Shown here: positions 21,835 through 31,928 of the stretch, one piece after another
Layout of the letters: the number at the start of each line of letters is the position of its first letter
Position numbering within the stretch: the first letter of the stretch is position 1
NCBI GenBank assembly: GCA_944320595.1
Contig: CALUIB010000002.1
Span: 111,860 to 175,859 of the forward strand
Length of the DNA: 64,000 nucleotides
Reading direction: 5' to 3'
Origin: an uncultured Muribaculaceae bacterium
GTDB taxonomy: Bacteria > Bacteroidota > Bacteroidia > Bacteroidales > Muribaculaceae
Notes under the pieces: model-generated
The model's database searches: none
Told to the model about the DNA's origin: nothing
The model's input: the letters and a program-made list of their open reading frames with translations, nothing else
Program-made: the position numbers and the translations under genes

Positions 21835-24135
21835 TTATTCCACTATCACTTCGTCGAAATAGACCCAGGTGTCCTGGCCCTCCTTGAAGTCTCCTTTGGG
21901 GCATTTGCCGGGATTGGTAAATTCCACTTTCACATACCTGGCCGAGGCCGAAAGGCCGTCGAACACGGCATCCTCGATAGCCGTGCGTGTGCGGAACACC
22001 TCCTCGTGGGAATATGCCTTAGTGGCAAGCGGCTTGAACGTCTTGTTGTCACTTGACACCGACAGTTTTATTTCGGCCGGAATGTGCACACCCATACTTG
22101 AATTGTTGATGCAACCAAGCACAATGCGCTTTATCGACGTGCGTTTGCCCAGGTCGAGGACAAACGAGCCGTCCTTGGCATACCAGCCTGCCCACTCAAA
22201 GTCGGAATGGCGGTCGCTGCCGCGCAGGCCGTTGGTAAGCACATAATCGTTGGCAACATTGCTCGTCACCTCGCGGCCGGTTGCCTTGTTGAAAGCAACA
22301 TCGAGTGTCAACACTTGTCCCATTTGCTCACCGCCGCGGAAGGTTACAGCCTTCACCACAGTCGCTTTTTTCACCTTGAACGGTTCTTTATACAACTTCG
22401 ACTTTGCTACAGGGTCGGTACCGTCGGTGGTGTAACGTATTTCCACATCGGGGCGTATGCACGACATTTCCACCTGTACCTTGCCGTCACCCACAGGTGT
22501 CAGCTTATGGTCAATGTTGTACATCGAGCGTGCATATTCGATACCCATTGCCTGCAAATGTGGCAACACGGCATCGGCACGATGCAAAAATCCCTGCCAG
22601 TCCTTCTCGCCACGGCTGCACCAAGCCACCTCGGCTGCGGCAAGCAGGCGCGGGAAAAGCTGGTGGTGCACATCGGCTTCCGAGCGGCAAAATTCTGTCC
22701 ACATCGAGGCTTGCACTCCCATCAGCAAGTCGGCATACTCCGGTTTCCAATTTTGGCGAATAGGTTCGTATTCATACACATCTTTAAGCGTGATGTTTCC
22801 AAAATAAGTATAAGGCTCGAACCATTGCGGGCCCTGGTAACGAATGAAATACAGCACCCGTGCCGGAGTCATGATGAACTTGTGGCCCTGTGCGGCAGCC
22901 TTGGTAGCAGCCTCGCCGAAACCACGCCAGCCGTAAATCACCATCCCCTCGGGCAACTCATGGTTGGTGAGTTCATCCCAACCCATAGGAATCTTGCCCT
23001 TACTGCGCACGTAGTCGCTCATGCGCTTCATGAAATAGCCTTGCATATCTTCGAGATTATCGATATGTTCGGCTTCCATGCGAGCCTTGCATCGCGGGCA
23101 AATCCCCCAATAGGTCTTGACAGCCTCGTCGCCGCCAAGGTGCATATACTTCGACGGGAAAAGAGCCATCACCTCATCAAGCACATTTTGCAAGAATGCA
23201 AACACGCTGTCGTTGCCTGCGCAATATATGATTTGCGTATTTTTGCCGCCCCCGCCGGGCAACACTGTGATAGGCTTATCGACCACCGGGCAGGCAAGTT
23301 CGGGATAAGCAGCGAGCGACGATGATGTGTGGGCTGGCATCTCAATCTCGGGGATAACCTCGATTTGCCTGTCGGCGGCGTATGCCACTATCTCGCGAAT
23401 GTCGCCTTGCGTGTAAAATCCGCCTTCATTTGGCACTTCGCCCGGACGCTGGTTGGGTCGAGCCGGGAACACCTCGTCGCGGTGCATGCGCCATGCACCC
23501 ACCTGCATGAGCTTGGGATAGCGTTTTATTTCGATGCGCCAACCTGTGTCATCGACAAGGTGCAGGTGCAACTTATTGATTTTTAGCATTGCAGCAATGT
23601 CGATTAACTTCAGTAGCTCGTTCTTGGGCATGAAATAGCGCGCCACATCGACCATAAGGCTGCGATAGCCGAACCGCGGGCTGTCCTCGACCTGCATAAC
23701 AGGTACTTGCCAACGAGTGCCGGGTGCGTACTCGCTACCGTCAATTGCGGCAGGGAGCAGCTGGCGCAGCGTCTGCAAGGCATAGAAGAAACCGGCAGTG
23801 TCGGCGGCCTTGATGCTGATGCCGCCCGTCGAAACGTCGAGCTTGTACCCCTCGGCAGGCAGTGTGGCATCGGTGGCAAACACCACATCGCCGTCGCCAC
23901 CTATCTCAATGGCAGGCACGAACCCCGCACTTTCGCCAAACCGGCTTGTGAACAACCGGGCCACATCTAACTGCTCCACATTCTCGACGGCAAACTTGGT
24001 GCTGCCGTCAAACTCAAAATAGCCCTCGCCCTCGGTCACCAAGGCCGGTGCCGGGATAACAGGCAATGCCGCAGCCCATGAAAACAGGCTGCAGCACACT
24101 GCGACTGCAAACGTCGTTATTAACTGGCGTTTCAT
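21835..24135 (-). CDS. GH20 beta-N-acetylhexosaminidase with C-terminal F5/8 domain
   Basis: Protein of 766 residues with a signal peptide (MKRQLITTFAVAVCCSLFSW). Domain order: GH20b (about 25-150), catalytic barrel (YRSLMVDVARYFMPKNEL, LHLHLVDDTGWRIEIKRYP, HLGGDEAV with the Asp-Glu pair near 336-337), a CHB_HEX_C-type domain (IRYTTDGTDP) and a discoidin-like module (residues about 640-766). It releases terminal GlcNAc/GalNAc once the capping sulfate is gone. This fits the sulfatase gene only 9 bp upstream. It differs in architecture from the GH20 at 13764. Confidence 0.95.
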   Translation of the reverse strand: MKRQLITTFAVAVCCSLFSWAAALPVIPAPALVTEGEGYFEFDGSTKFAVENVEQLDVARLFTSRFGESAGFVPAIEIGGDGDVVFATDATLPAEGYKLDVSTGGISIKAADTAGFFYALQTLRQLLPAAIDGSEYAPGTRWQVPVMQVEDSPRFGYRSLMVDVARYFMPKNELLKLIDIAAMLKINKLHLHLVDDTGWRIEIKRYPKLMQVGAWRMHRDEVFPARPNQRPGEVPNEGGFYTQGDIREIVAYAADRQIEVIPEIEMPAHTSSSLAAYPELACPVVDKPITVLPGGGGKNTQIIYCAGNDSVFAFLQNVLDEVMALFPSKYMHLGGDEAVKTYWGICPRCKARMEAEHIDNLEDMQGYFMKRMSDYVRSKGKIPMGWDELTNHELPEGMVIYGWRGFGEAATKAAAQGHKFIMTPARVLYFIRYQGPQWFEPYTYFGNITLKDVYEYEPIRQNWKPEYADLLMGVQASMWTEFCRSEADVHHQLFPRLLAAAEVAWCSRGEKDWQGFLHRADAVLPHLQAMGIEYARSMYNIDHKLTPVGDGKVQVEMSCIRPDVEIRYTTDGTDPVAKSKLYKEPFKVKKATVVKAVTFRGGEQMGQVLTLDVAFNKATGREVTSNVANDYVLTNGLRGSDRHSDFEWAGWYAKDGSFVLDLGKRTSIKRIVLGCINNSSMGVHIPAEIKLSVSSDNKTFKPLATKAYSHEEVFRTRTAIEDAVFDGLSASARYVKVEFTNPGKCPKGDFKEGQDTWVYFDEVIVE

Positions 24136-24144
24136 CTTTCCTCT

Positions 24145-25725
24145 TTAAATCTCTTCGTTTATCGGATATTTTTCAAGTATCGGGTCGGCATACTGCACTT
24201 GCAGGCGTTTAAGCTCCTTCATCATTTCCTTGGTGACCTCCTCGGTGCCGGGCTGACCGTAGATGTTGTTCATCTCGTGCGGGTCGGCTTGCAAGTCGTA
24301 GAGTTCCCATGCGTCGATGTCGTTATAGAAGTGTATGAGCTTATAGCGGTCGGTACGCACGCCATAGTGACGCTTCACCATGTGCTCGGCCGGGTATTCA
24401 TAGAAGTGGTAGTAAAGCGACTTGCGCCAGTCGGCAGGTTGCTCGCCTTTCAACAGCGGAACAAGCGATACACCTTGAATATCTTCGGGTATCGGGGCAC
24501 CGGCCAGTTCAAGGAACGTCGGGGCATAGTCGATGTTCTGAACCATTTGCGGTATGTCGCCGCGCTTGTCAAATCCCTTCGGGAGGCGCATGATCAGCGG
24601 CGTGTGCATCGATTCTTCATACATGAAACGCTTGTCAAACCAACCGTGCTCTCCCATATAGAAACCTTGGTCGGAAGTATAAACCACGAGCGTATTGTCA
24701 AGCATACCTTTTTCTTCAAGATAATCAAGTACACGACCCACATTGTCGTCGAGCGACTTCACCACCTTGCTGTAATCACGCATATAACGCTGGTATTTCC
24801 ACTCGGCGAGTTCCTTGCCGGTCAACTTCTTGGCATAGAATTCGGCGGCAATTGAATCATAGAAAGCATCGAATGCCTTGCGGTCGGCAGCGTCCATGCG
24901 GCCTACATATTTCTCATAAGTTTCCTTCAAGCGCGAAGTCTTGCTCTTGCCGTCCATCTTCAAGTCGTAAATAAGGTCCATATCCTTATATATGCTCATT
25001 TCCTGGGCAGCTGCGGCAAGGCGGCCTTCATAATTGTCATAGAAATTCTCGGGCAGGGCAAACGTGCTGTCTTCATACTCATGCAAGTATTTTATCTCGG
25101 GCAGCCAGTTGCGATGTATCGCCTTGTGGTGGATAAAGAGGCAGAACGGTTTGGACTTGTCACGCCCGTTCTCCATCCAGTTGATACTCATGTCCGATAT
25201 TATGTTTGTCAGGTACCCATGCTTCTGTATGGTGTCATTGTCCATGGTTATGAAATCGGGATTATAATAATCGCCCTGGCCGGGAACTATTTCCCAATAA
25301 TCGAAACCTGTGGGCAGGCTCTCCAAGTGCCATTTGCCGATGATTGCAGTTTGGTAACCGGCCTGTTGCAACAGCTTGGGCATGGTCTGCTGCGAACCGT
25401 CGAATACGCACGTGGTATTATCGGTGAAACCATTGGCGTGGCTGTGCTTGCCGGTAATCATGCAGGCACGGCTCGGGCCACTGAGCGAGTTGGCAACGAA
25501 ACTGTTGGTGAAGCGCACACCGTCGCGAGCAATGCGGTCGAGATTGGGGGTTTGTACAAACCGGCTGCCATAGCAACTCATCATTTGCGCCGTGTGGTCG
25601 TCGGTCATGATATAAACTATGTTCAACGGTTTTGTTTCTTGCTTGGCTTGCTGGCACGATGCCAATCCGGCCAAAGCACCGGCACCCAATACTGTGTAAA
25701 GGGCTGTTGATTTGAATTGACGCAT
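24145..25725 (-). CDS. Family S1 sulfatase, probably N-acetylglucosamine-6-O-sulfatase (Ser-type)
   Basis: Protein of 526 residues with lipobox LASC (Cys24). The N-terminal metal site IVYIMTDDHTAQ and the activation motif SGPSRACMITGKHS (Ser82 to Arg86) show a serine-type sulfatase, whose serine must be turned to formylglycine by an anSME maturase; no maturase gene is in the window. WHLESLPTGFDYW, the HGWFDKRFMYEES segment and the C-terminal YDLQADPHEMNN are typical of S1 enzymes acting on GlcNAc-6-sulfate of mucin or keratan sulfate. Substrate is inferred from overall resemblance and from the adjacent GH20. A terminator-like hairpin separates it from susD. Confidence 0.9.
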   Translation of the reverse strand: MRQFKSTALYTVLGAGALAGLASCQQAKQETKPLNIVYIMTDDHTAQMMSCYGSRFVQTPNLDRIARDGVRFTNSFVANSLSGPSRACMITGKHSHANGFTDNTTCVFDGSQQTMPKLLQQAGYQTAIIGKWHLESLPTGFDYWEIVPGQGDYYNPDFITMDNDTIQKHGYLTNIISDMSINWMENGRDKSKPFCLFIHHKAIHRNWLPEIKYLHEYEDSTFALPENFYDNYEGRLAAAAQEMSIYKDMDLIYDLKMDGKSKTSRLKETYEKYVGRMDAADRKAFDAFYDSIAAEFYAKKLTGKELAEWKYQRYMRDYSKVVKSLDDNVGRVLDYLEEKGMLDNTLVVYTSDQGFYMGEHGWFDKRFMYEESMHTPLIMRLPKGFDKRGDIPQMVQNIDYAPTFLELAGAPIPEDIQGVSLVPLLKGEQPADWRKSLYYHFYEYPAEHMVKRHYGVRTDRYKLIHFYNDIDAWELYDLQADPHEMNNIYGQPGTEEVTKEMMKELKRLQVQYADPILEKYPINEEI

Positions 25726-25757
25726 AATTAAATGTTAAGGTCGTTAATGTGTTATTA

Positions 25758-25815
25758 TAAAAAACAGACACGCATTGCACAAATATACTGATTTTTTTGT
25801 GCAACCCGTGCCTGT
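25758..25815 (-). terminator. Intercistronic terminator or attenuator between susD and sulfatase
   Basis: On the minus strand a 20-bp arm pair (25796-25815 and 25764-25783, 17 of 20 paired, 12-nt loop) is followed by a T-rich run. It lies inside the PUL, downstream of susD and upstream of the sulfatase gene, so it probably reduces read-through into the enzyme genes or protects the susCD transcript. The loop side also holds a possible -7 box (TATATTTG) that could restart transcription. Confidence 0.65.
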
Positions 25816-25865
25816 TAATTGTTTATTAATACAATACGATTAAATGTTTTATGTTATTTAACCAT

Positions 25866-27800
25866 TTAGTCGCAGTCGTAACTGTAATCGGCAATACCGT
25901 CGGTGTTGGTAGGCCAGCCCGGGTTCTGGTAAAGTGTCGATTGCCCGTTCTCGGTTGCAAGCTGGAACTCTGCGATAGGTATCGGCTCAAGGTAGTGGGG
26001 CTTGGGGAAATTATAACCGGTGCTGTAAGTCACAAGCGTAGATGTGATTTGCAACGGGCGCAGGTATTCGCTCAACCCGCGCGACGAAACCGTTACACCT
26101 TCTTCAAGGTTTTCGTCTTCTTCTTCCCACAATTTATACATCTCGGTCCACAGGTTGATGCCTTCTACCCAGTAATTGCGCATATTGTCGAGCGAACGCC
26201 AACGCTTGAGGTCGTCGAGGCGCATACCCTCGGCATAAAATTCGCAACGGCGTTCACGGCGAATGTTGTACAACGTCTTGTCAACCTGCACCCCTTTCGA
26301 GTACACTGCCAGGTCGTTCTCCTTCGACAGGTCGGTTTGGGCTATGGTCTTGTTGTAGTCGTCGTCAACACCGGCACGGCGACGGAGCTTGCGCCAATAA
26401 GCGTCGCAGTTCCCGCCCAGGTTGCCATACCTTTCATAATAGGCTTCAAGGTAGGTGAGCATGGCCTCGGCCGAACGGAATATAGGATTGGCGGTGGTAC
26501 CCTGCCCCGAAACCTGCTGTTCGGGGTCTTCGCTCATCCACTTCTTCATTTCATAGCCAGTGGTGCTGCGTTCGTTGCCCGACTGGGTGATGTGCGACAA
26601 CAAGATGGTGTCGTTTTCAAACACTACGCCAGTAATGGGGTCGGCCTCTCCTGCCACATAGCTACCGGTCACCTTCACGGCAAGGCGCTTGTCGCGGTCG
26701 CGCATCTCGGCTTTCATCTGTACGTCGCCGCCATAATTTGGGTCGGCATAAATTGGCAAGCCGCTGGTCATCAAGAACGAATTCACAAGCGAACGGGTGA
26801 GTCCCGTACCGGCACCCGTACGAGCCAAATATTGGCCTACGCTGTGGTAAAGCACACCCGAAAGATAGAAGCGGGCAAGTATAACTTCACCATTGTCGGC
26901 GGTGAACGCAGTGCGGTCGTTGACAAACAAGGGCAAGTATTCATCGCTCAATTCAGGACGGCTTTGAACGACAGCCTCCGATGCCTTGATGGCAACGTCA
27001 AGGAAATAATTCACTTCATCCTCGGCTGAACCGGCCTTGAACGAGAAATCGGGATACATGGCATGGCCCACCCACTTGCTGTTGCCCGGCACAAATGCAG
27101 TACCTGCATGGTAGCGCTCCCATGTGCCTTCGTAAAGAGCCACACGGGCCATGAGCATCATGGCAGCGTCCTTGCACAAACGGCCGTCTTGCGGAGGGTC
27201 GGCAAGCATGAGCGAGTCGGCAATCTCAAGGTCACGGATTATGAAACGTGCAACCTCGTTACGCGGCTGGCGGCGTGTGGCCTCGGAAAGTTCGGCCTGA
27301 TCATCGCTCTGCATTGTGGTGAGGATGGGTACATCGCCGAAGTTACGCAGCAGGCGGAAGTGTTCCCAGGCGCGGAAGAAATAGCCTTCACCCAAATAAT
27401 GGTTGATATACTCCTCAGATCCGGTTATGCCGCCGCCACCGTTAAGCTGAAAATTAACACGGTTGATGAAGTAATTGATGCCACGCAAATTGTCGAAGTT
27501 CCATTCCGACTCCGATTGCTCAACGGTGCGCTTCTCGCCCTCATAGAACAGGTTGTCGGGAGCCGTGCCTATCTGGTTGTCGCTGGTGTTGTCTTCGTCA
27601 TAGATACCGCCCACCCAAGTCTCGTTTTTGGGCAGTATGTTGTCGTAAAATTCATTGGTTGCCATTTGCAAGTCGGTTTCCGACACGTAAAACGCCACTT
27701 CGCTACCAAAGTCAATCGGCTCCCTGTCAAGGAAATCAGAGCAAGACGCAAGCGAGAGCATTGCCAATGAAATTCCTGTTATATATATTTTTTTATTCAT
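25866..27800 (-). CDS. SusD/RagB-family glycan-binding lipoprotein
   Basis: Protein of 644 residues. Lipobox SLASC (Cys20) is followed by SDFLDREPIDFGSE, the standard start of SusD proteins. It shows TPR-rich helical segments (YFFRAWEHFRLLRNFGDVP, EVARFIIRDLEIADSL) and a C-terminal RRERRCEFYAEGMRLDDLKRW, a SusD hallmark. It caps the SusC channel and binds glycan at the surface. It lies 30 bp downstream of susC, and its stop is 140 bp before the sulfatase start. Somewhat longer than the 550-600 residues usual for the family. Confidence 0.96.
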   Translation of the reverse strand: MNKKIYITGISLAMLSLASCSDFLDREPIDFGSEVAFYVSETDLQMATNEFYDNILPKNETWVGGIYDEDNTSDNQIGTAPDNLFYEGEKRTVEQSESEWNFDNLRGINYFINRVNFQLNGGGGITGSEEYINHYLGEGYFFRAWEHFRLLRNFGDVPILTTMQSDDQAELSEATRRQPRNEVARFIIRDLEIADSLMLADPPQDGRLCKDAAMMLMARVALYEGTWERYHAGTAFVPGNSKWVGHAMYPDFSFKAGSAEDEVNYFLDVAIKASEAVVQSRPELSDEYLPLFVNDRTAFTADNGEVILARFYLSGVLYHSVGQYLARTGAGTGLTRSLVNSFLMTSGLPIYADPNYGGDVQMKAEMRDRDKRLAVKVTGSYVAGEADPITGVVFENDTILLSHITQSGNERSTTGYEMKKWMSEDPEQQVSGQGTTANPIFRSAEAMLTYLEAYYERYGNLGGNCDAYWRKLRRRAGVDDDYNKTIAQTDLSKENDLAVYSKGVQVDKTLYNIRRERRCEFYAEGMRLDDLKRWRSLDNMRNYWVEGINLWTEMYKLWEEEDENLEEGVTVSSRGLSEYLRPLQITSTLVTYSTGYNFPKPHYLEPIPIAEFQLATENGQSTLYQNPGWPTNTDGIADYSYDCD

Positions 27801-27830
27801 TTCGTGTATTTATTAATGTGTTAAGTGACA

Positions 27831-30800
27831 TTAGAATGTTAACTCAAGGCCCACCGACCATGTGCGGTATTGCGGATAAGTCTTACCTGCACCATATTCT
27901 CCGGTTGCCGACCCAATTGCTTCGGGGTCGTAAATCATCAAATTGGTGAATGTGAACAGGTTCTCGGCCGACACATACAAGCGTGCATGGTCGATATATT
28001 TCGACAGCTTGGCAGTCTTGGGCAATGTGAAACCTATCTGCAAGTTCTTCAAGCGCAAGTAAGAAGCATCTTGCAAGAAGCGGTCGCTCACCTGCTTATT
28101 GTTCATGTCACCGCGCAGACGACCATAATACGGGTCTTCGTAATTTGCACCGAGTGCCGAACCTGCATAGCGGAAGTAATCCAAGTGGTCAACGTAAAGC
28201 GAACGCTGGTAGTTGCCGTTGCCAAAGCCGAAGAATGTAGCCGAGTTTTCAAAGAACACATCACGCTTGCCCACACCCTGGAAATAAGCACGGAAGTCGA
28301 TCCACTTCCACGATGCTTCGAGAGTGAAGCTGTAGGCGAAACGCGGAGTGGAATTACCTATCTTCTCCCAGTCGCCGTGGTCGGTAATGGTTCCCGCGCC
28401 ATTGTCAACCTTGCCGTCGCCATTAACATCCACATACATAACGTCGCCGCCGCCCCAGTTCGAGCCAAGCGATGTCTGGTTGGCCTTGGACAAGTGTTCC
28501 TGCATCTCCTTGTCGCTCTTGGCTATGCCTTTCACGCGGTAGCCCCATATTTCGCCAAGTTCTTTGCCCTCGTAATATGCCTCGGCACCGGCATCGCCGC
28601 GCAAGCGGCCTGTGGGCGAGTCATACTTGGTAACAATCGACTTGTAATCGCTCAAGCTTGCCGAGATGCCATAGCTCCAGTCGGCGCCGATGCGGTCGCG
28701 CCACGAGAATTCCACTTCCCAGCCGCGAGTGCGCAACTCGGCATTGTTGGTACGCGGAGCGTCGCCGCCATACACTGCCGACAAGGCAAGTGCCGGGCCT
28801 ATCATGTCCTTGGTCGTGCGCTGGTACCAGTCAAACGAGGCATTGAAACGGTTGCTGAACATACCCAGGTCAACACCCACGCCGGCATTCTCGATGGTTT
28901 CCCACGTCAACGATGTGGAATATGGGTCGAATACGGGCAACACGCCAGCCTGTGCGCCACCCAGGATTATGGTACCAAGCGATGTGGCCATTTGCTGGTA
29001 ATAGGGGTAGAACGATGTGGTGTTCTGGTTGCCGAGTTGGCCATAAGAACCGCGCAACTTGAAGTATTCGAGCTTGATGCCCTGGCGGATAGGTTCAAAG
29101 AAACTTTCGTTGGCCACGTTCCAACCTGCCGATACCGACGGGAACAAGCCCCAGCGCTGGTTGCTCGGGAAACGCGATGCACCGTCGTAACGCAAGTTGA
29201 CTTCAAGCATATAACGGTCGTCGAATGTGTAGTTTACACGACCGAAGAAACCAAGGTTGGCCCATTCGCCCTTGTCTTCCGAAACAAGTATGTTGCTCGA
29301 TGTGGGATTGATAAACGGAATATCATCAAGCAATATGTCCTTGGTTGCCATACGGATGGTTTCATTGTAATAATACTCGGTCTGCATACCCAGCAACGCC
29401 TTGAAATAATGCTTTTCGTTGAACGTCTTTTCAAAGTCGGTGTAAACATTGCTTTGGAAATAGTTCACATGGCCCTTGTAGCGCATATAGGTAGATTCGC
29501 CCGGACCCGGCTGGATGCGGAACGTGCCGTCGGCATTAGTCTCGAACCTGGCAAGCACGCCTTCGAGCGGCGAATAATATTCCGAGCTACCGTCGGGTTT
29601 CACGTATGACAACTTGGCAAAGTTTTGGTCGCCTGTCTTGTTTTCGATACGGCTGTTAAGGTCAACATATATCTTCCAACCCTTTATCGGTTCAATGGTA
29701 AGGTTGGCCTGGTTGTAGAGCAACAGGTTGCGGTCGCCCTGGCGGCCACCATCCTGCAAGTTGTTGATCATCGATTCCTTGTTATACGAACCGTCGGGCA
29801 TATAGATAGGCATCAACGGGCTTCGACGGCCAAGGTTGTGGAAGAAGAGGGCGTTGAGTGCCGACGGCTTCTCGTTGTCGGTCGATACCAAGCGGCTGCT
29901 CCAGTTGAACGACACATAATCATTGAACTTCACACCCACCTTGCCGCTCAATGCCAAACGCTCGAATTTTTCATCGGCATAGTTGAACAAACCGGTTTGT
30001 CCCAGGTAGTTGCCCGAGAAGTAATATGTCACCTTGTCACCACCGCCGCTCACGCTCACATTGTGCTCGTGCGAAACGGCCACGTCTTTCAGGAATGTGT
30101 CATACCAGTCGGTGTTGCCATACGACTGCTGGCCGAATGCCCAGTCGTCGCCGTTCAGGTTAGGCTCGATGCCATAGGGCAACTCGCCGCGCTGGTACGC
30201 CAAAATCTTGTTCAATTGCGACTGGCTGAATTGAGCCACGCCACCTGTGTTGATGAATGCGTCGTTAACCATCAGCGCATAAGTATATGAGTCAACCGGC
30301 TTTGGAACCGATATAGGCTGCTGCATACGTATATTGCCGGTATAGTTGATGCGCAAGCCGCGTTCACCCGACTTGGTCGTAACCAGGATCACACCGAAAG
30401 GTGCACGCGAACCGTAAATCGAAGCTGCTGCTGCATCTTTCAACACCGATATGTTTTCGATATCATTGGGGTTGATTGAAGAAAGGTCACCTTCCATACC
30501 ATCGATAAGCACGAGCGGAGCCGAGTTTGACCCTTCACCAATCGAGCCGACACCACGAATGTTGATCTGCATCTCTTGCCCCAAACCACCACCTTGGTCG
30601 TTGGTAATGTTAAGACCGGCAACCACACCTTGCAAGCCTTGCACGGCATTCGAGATAGGACGGCTTTCAAGCGCCTTGTTGTCGATAGTCTTAACGGCAC
30701 CGGTGGCATTCACCTTCTTCTGCGTGCCGAAACCCACTATCACCACTTCGTCCATCATTTGCGTGGCCGGTTCCATTTTTATGTTAAATTGGCGTTGGTC

Positions 30801-31049
30801 CCCCACTTTTATTTCCTGCTCGTTATATCCGATAAAGGAGATTACTATCACACTGTTCTCATTGGGAACCGTGAGAGTGAACTTGCCATCGAGGTCAGTG
30901 GCAACACCACCCTTTTCGCCTTTCACGATGACGCTTGCGCCCGGCAGCCCGAAATCGCTCTCATCGACCACCGTTCCGCTCACCGTTATCTGTGCCACAG
31001 CCGACACACTTACCAACAGTGAGGCTATTATCATTAAAATCTTATTCAT
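27831..31049 (-). CDS. SusC/RagA-family TonB-dependent transporter
   Basis: Protein of 1072 residues. It has a signal peptide (MNKILMIIASLLVSVSAVAQ), a carboxypeptidase-D-like domain (ITVSGTVVDESDFGLPGASV), a TonB box region (MMDEVVIVGFGTQKKVNATG), a plug domain and a 22-strand barrel ending in SVGLELTF. There is no N-terminal STN extension, so regulation through an anti-sigma partner is not expected. It imports oligosaccharides captured by SusD. It follows a small surface lipoprotein gene by 38 bp. Confidence 0.97.
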   Translation of the reverse strand: MNKILMIIASLLVSVSAVAQITVSGTVVDESDFGLPGASVIVKGEKGGVATDLDGKFTLTVPNENSVIVISFIGYNEQEIKVGDQRQFNIKMEPATQMMDEVVIVGFGTQKKVNATGAVKTIDNKALESRPISNAVQGLQGVVAGLNITNDQGGGLGQEMQINIRGVGSIGEGSNSAPLVLIDGMEGDLSSINPNDIENISVLKDAAAASIYGSRAPFGVILVTTKSGERGLRINYTGNIRMQQPISVPKPVDSYTYALMVNDAFINTGGVAQFSQSQLNKILAYQRGELPYGIEPNLNGDDWAFGQQSYGNTDWYDTFLKDVAVSHEHNVSVSGGGDKVTYYFSGNYLGQTGLFNYADEKFERLALSGKVGVKFNDYVSFNWSSRLVSTDNEKPSALNALFFHNLGRRSPLMPIYMPDGSYNKESMINNLQDGGRQGDRNLLLYNQANLTIEPIKGWKIYVDLNSRIENKTGDQNFAKLSYVKPDGSSEYYSPLEGVLARFETNADGTFRIQPGPGESTYMRYKGHVNYFQSNVYTDFEKTFNEKHYFKALLGMQTEYYYNETIRMATKDILLDDIPFINPTSSNILVSEDKGEWANLGFFGRVNYTFDDRYMLEVNLRYDGASRFPSNQRWGLFPSVSAGWNVANESFFEPIRQGIKLEYFKLRGSYGQLGNQNTTSFYPYYQQMATSLGTIILGGAQAGVLPVFDPYSTSLTWETIENAGVGVDLGMFSNRFNASFDWYQRTTKDMIGPALALSAVYGGDAPRTNNAELRTRGWEVEFSWRDRIGADWSYGISASLSDYKSIVTKYDSPTGRLRGDAGAEAYYEGKELGEIWGYRVKGIAKSDKEMQEHLSKANQTSLGSNWGGGDVMYVDVNGDGKVDNGAGTITDHGDWEKIGNSTPRFAYSFTLEASWKWIDFRAYFQGVGKRDVFFENSATFFGFGNGNYQRSLYVDHLDYFRYAGSALGANYEDPYYGRLRGDMNNKQVSDRFLQDASYLRLKNLQIGFTLPKTAKLSKYIDHARLYVSAENLFTFTNLMIYDPEAIGSATGEYGAGKTYPQYRTWSVGLELTF

Positions 31050-31087
31050 TACTTATTAGTTCTTACGAGTTTTTCACTTTAAGTTGA

Positions 31088-31654
31088 TTAATTGCTCTTA
31101 CCTAATTGACCAAACGGTATTTCATAGATAACGGCACTATCTGAAGTTAGAATTTGCTGCACCTGTACATTAGTCCTGGCATTTGCCGATGTGTTTTCAA
31201 TAACTGTAGCCGTGAAATCACCATCGCCACCACCGGTATTTGTCAAAACAGTGTACCACCGTCGTCCTGTAGCTACAGGCTGTGCGGCAGTCCAACGAGC
31301 ATTGCTGGTAATTGAAACTACAATAGTGTCGGCAGCAGCAGCTAAATTCACTTGTTCCAATCGAACAAAATGACATACACCATCTTCATACCACAGTGTA
31401 TCATCAGTAATCTCCGCAACCGTTCCATCGGCTGCAAAGGTCGTGTCCTTCTTGATGTTATAGCGCACTATCGTCGAATCGAATTCTTGCGCCACAACTA
31501 CCTCATACTCATTACCAAGTGCCGATGTTATCCCGGTAATGCCAATCGATCCCCTGATGCTGTAATCTCCCGGATTATCGGGTTCGTCGTCGCACGAAGC
31601 AAAACCGACGCTCAGCAACAGTCCTCCAAGAATTAAATAAAACAGTTTTCTCAT
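31088..31654 (-). CDS. BACON-like surface lipoprotein at head of susCD
   Basis: Protein of 188 residues with a lipobox near VGFASC (Cys21) followed by DDEPDN, an acidic surface-export signal. The C-terminal half (VVSITSNARWTAAQ, RRWYTVLTNTGGGDGDFTATVIENTSANARTNVQVQQI in pieces) matches the BACON-type beta-sandwich pattern of a Trp followed by G-G-x-G and NTSANAR. Such domains are common in PUL proteins and are thought to act as spacers or mucin binders. Position directly before susC suggests a surface glycan-binding protein. No enzyme motif is present. Confidence 0.72.
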   Translation of the reverse strand: MRKLFYLILGGLLLSVGFASCDDEPDNPGDYSIRGSIGITGITSALGNEYEVVVAQEFDSTIVRYNIKKDTTFAADGTVAEITDDTLWYEDGVCHFVRLEQVNLAAAADTIVVSITSNARWTAAQPVATGRRWYTVLTNTGGGDGDFTATVIENTSANARTNVQVQQILTSDSAVIYEIPFGQLGKSN

Positions 31655-31680
31655 AAATTTTTTGGGTAATTAGGAATTCC

Positions 31681-31714
31681 CCACCCATCCACCTTTTGAA
31701 AGGAAAATGGGTGG
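31681..31714. other. Hairpin in the leader upstream of the BACON lipoprotein
   Basis: CCACCCAT (31681-31688) pairs with ATGGGTGG (31707-31714) around an 18-nt loop. It lies in the 274-bp gap between the GH18 stop and the BACON-lipoprotein start, within the probable 5' leader or GH18 3' region. There is no adjacent T-run, so it is not a standard terminator. The remainder of the gap is AT-rich with no ORF. Confidence 0.5.
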
Positions 31715-31928
31715 AGCATTCGTTATTGATTTAGTTTGTAATAAAAAAAGTTATTCATTTGTTATATCAATATGTGTGTGAGTGCATCGATATTTGCTGT
31801 TGTCAAGATCATGGGTCAAAAAATGTAATTTGTTTTCTTGTGGAGATGCAACGTTTCTCATCTCTGACAATACCTGCATTCACAATCTTGAGACACTCAC
31901 ATTACATCGCAATTCCGCGCCGATGTGA

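Noticed and set aside
25851..27029. Plus-strand frames opposite susD and susC (also 27870-29609)
   Set aside because: Antisense shadows of clear SusD and SusC genes.
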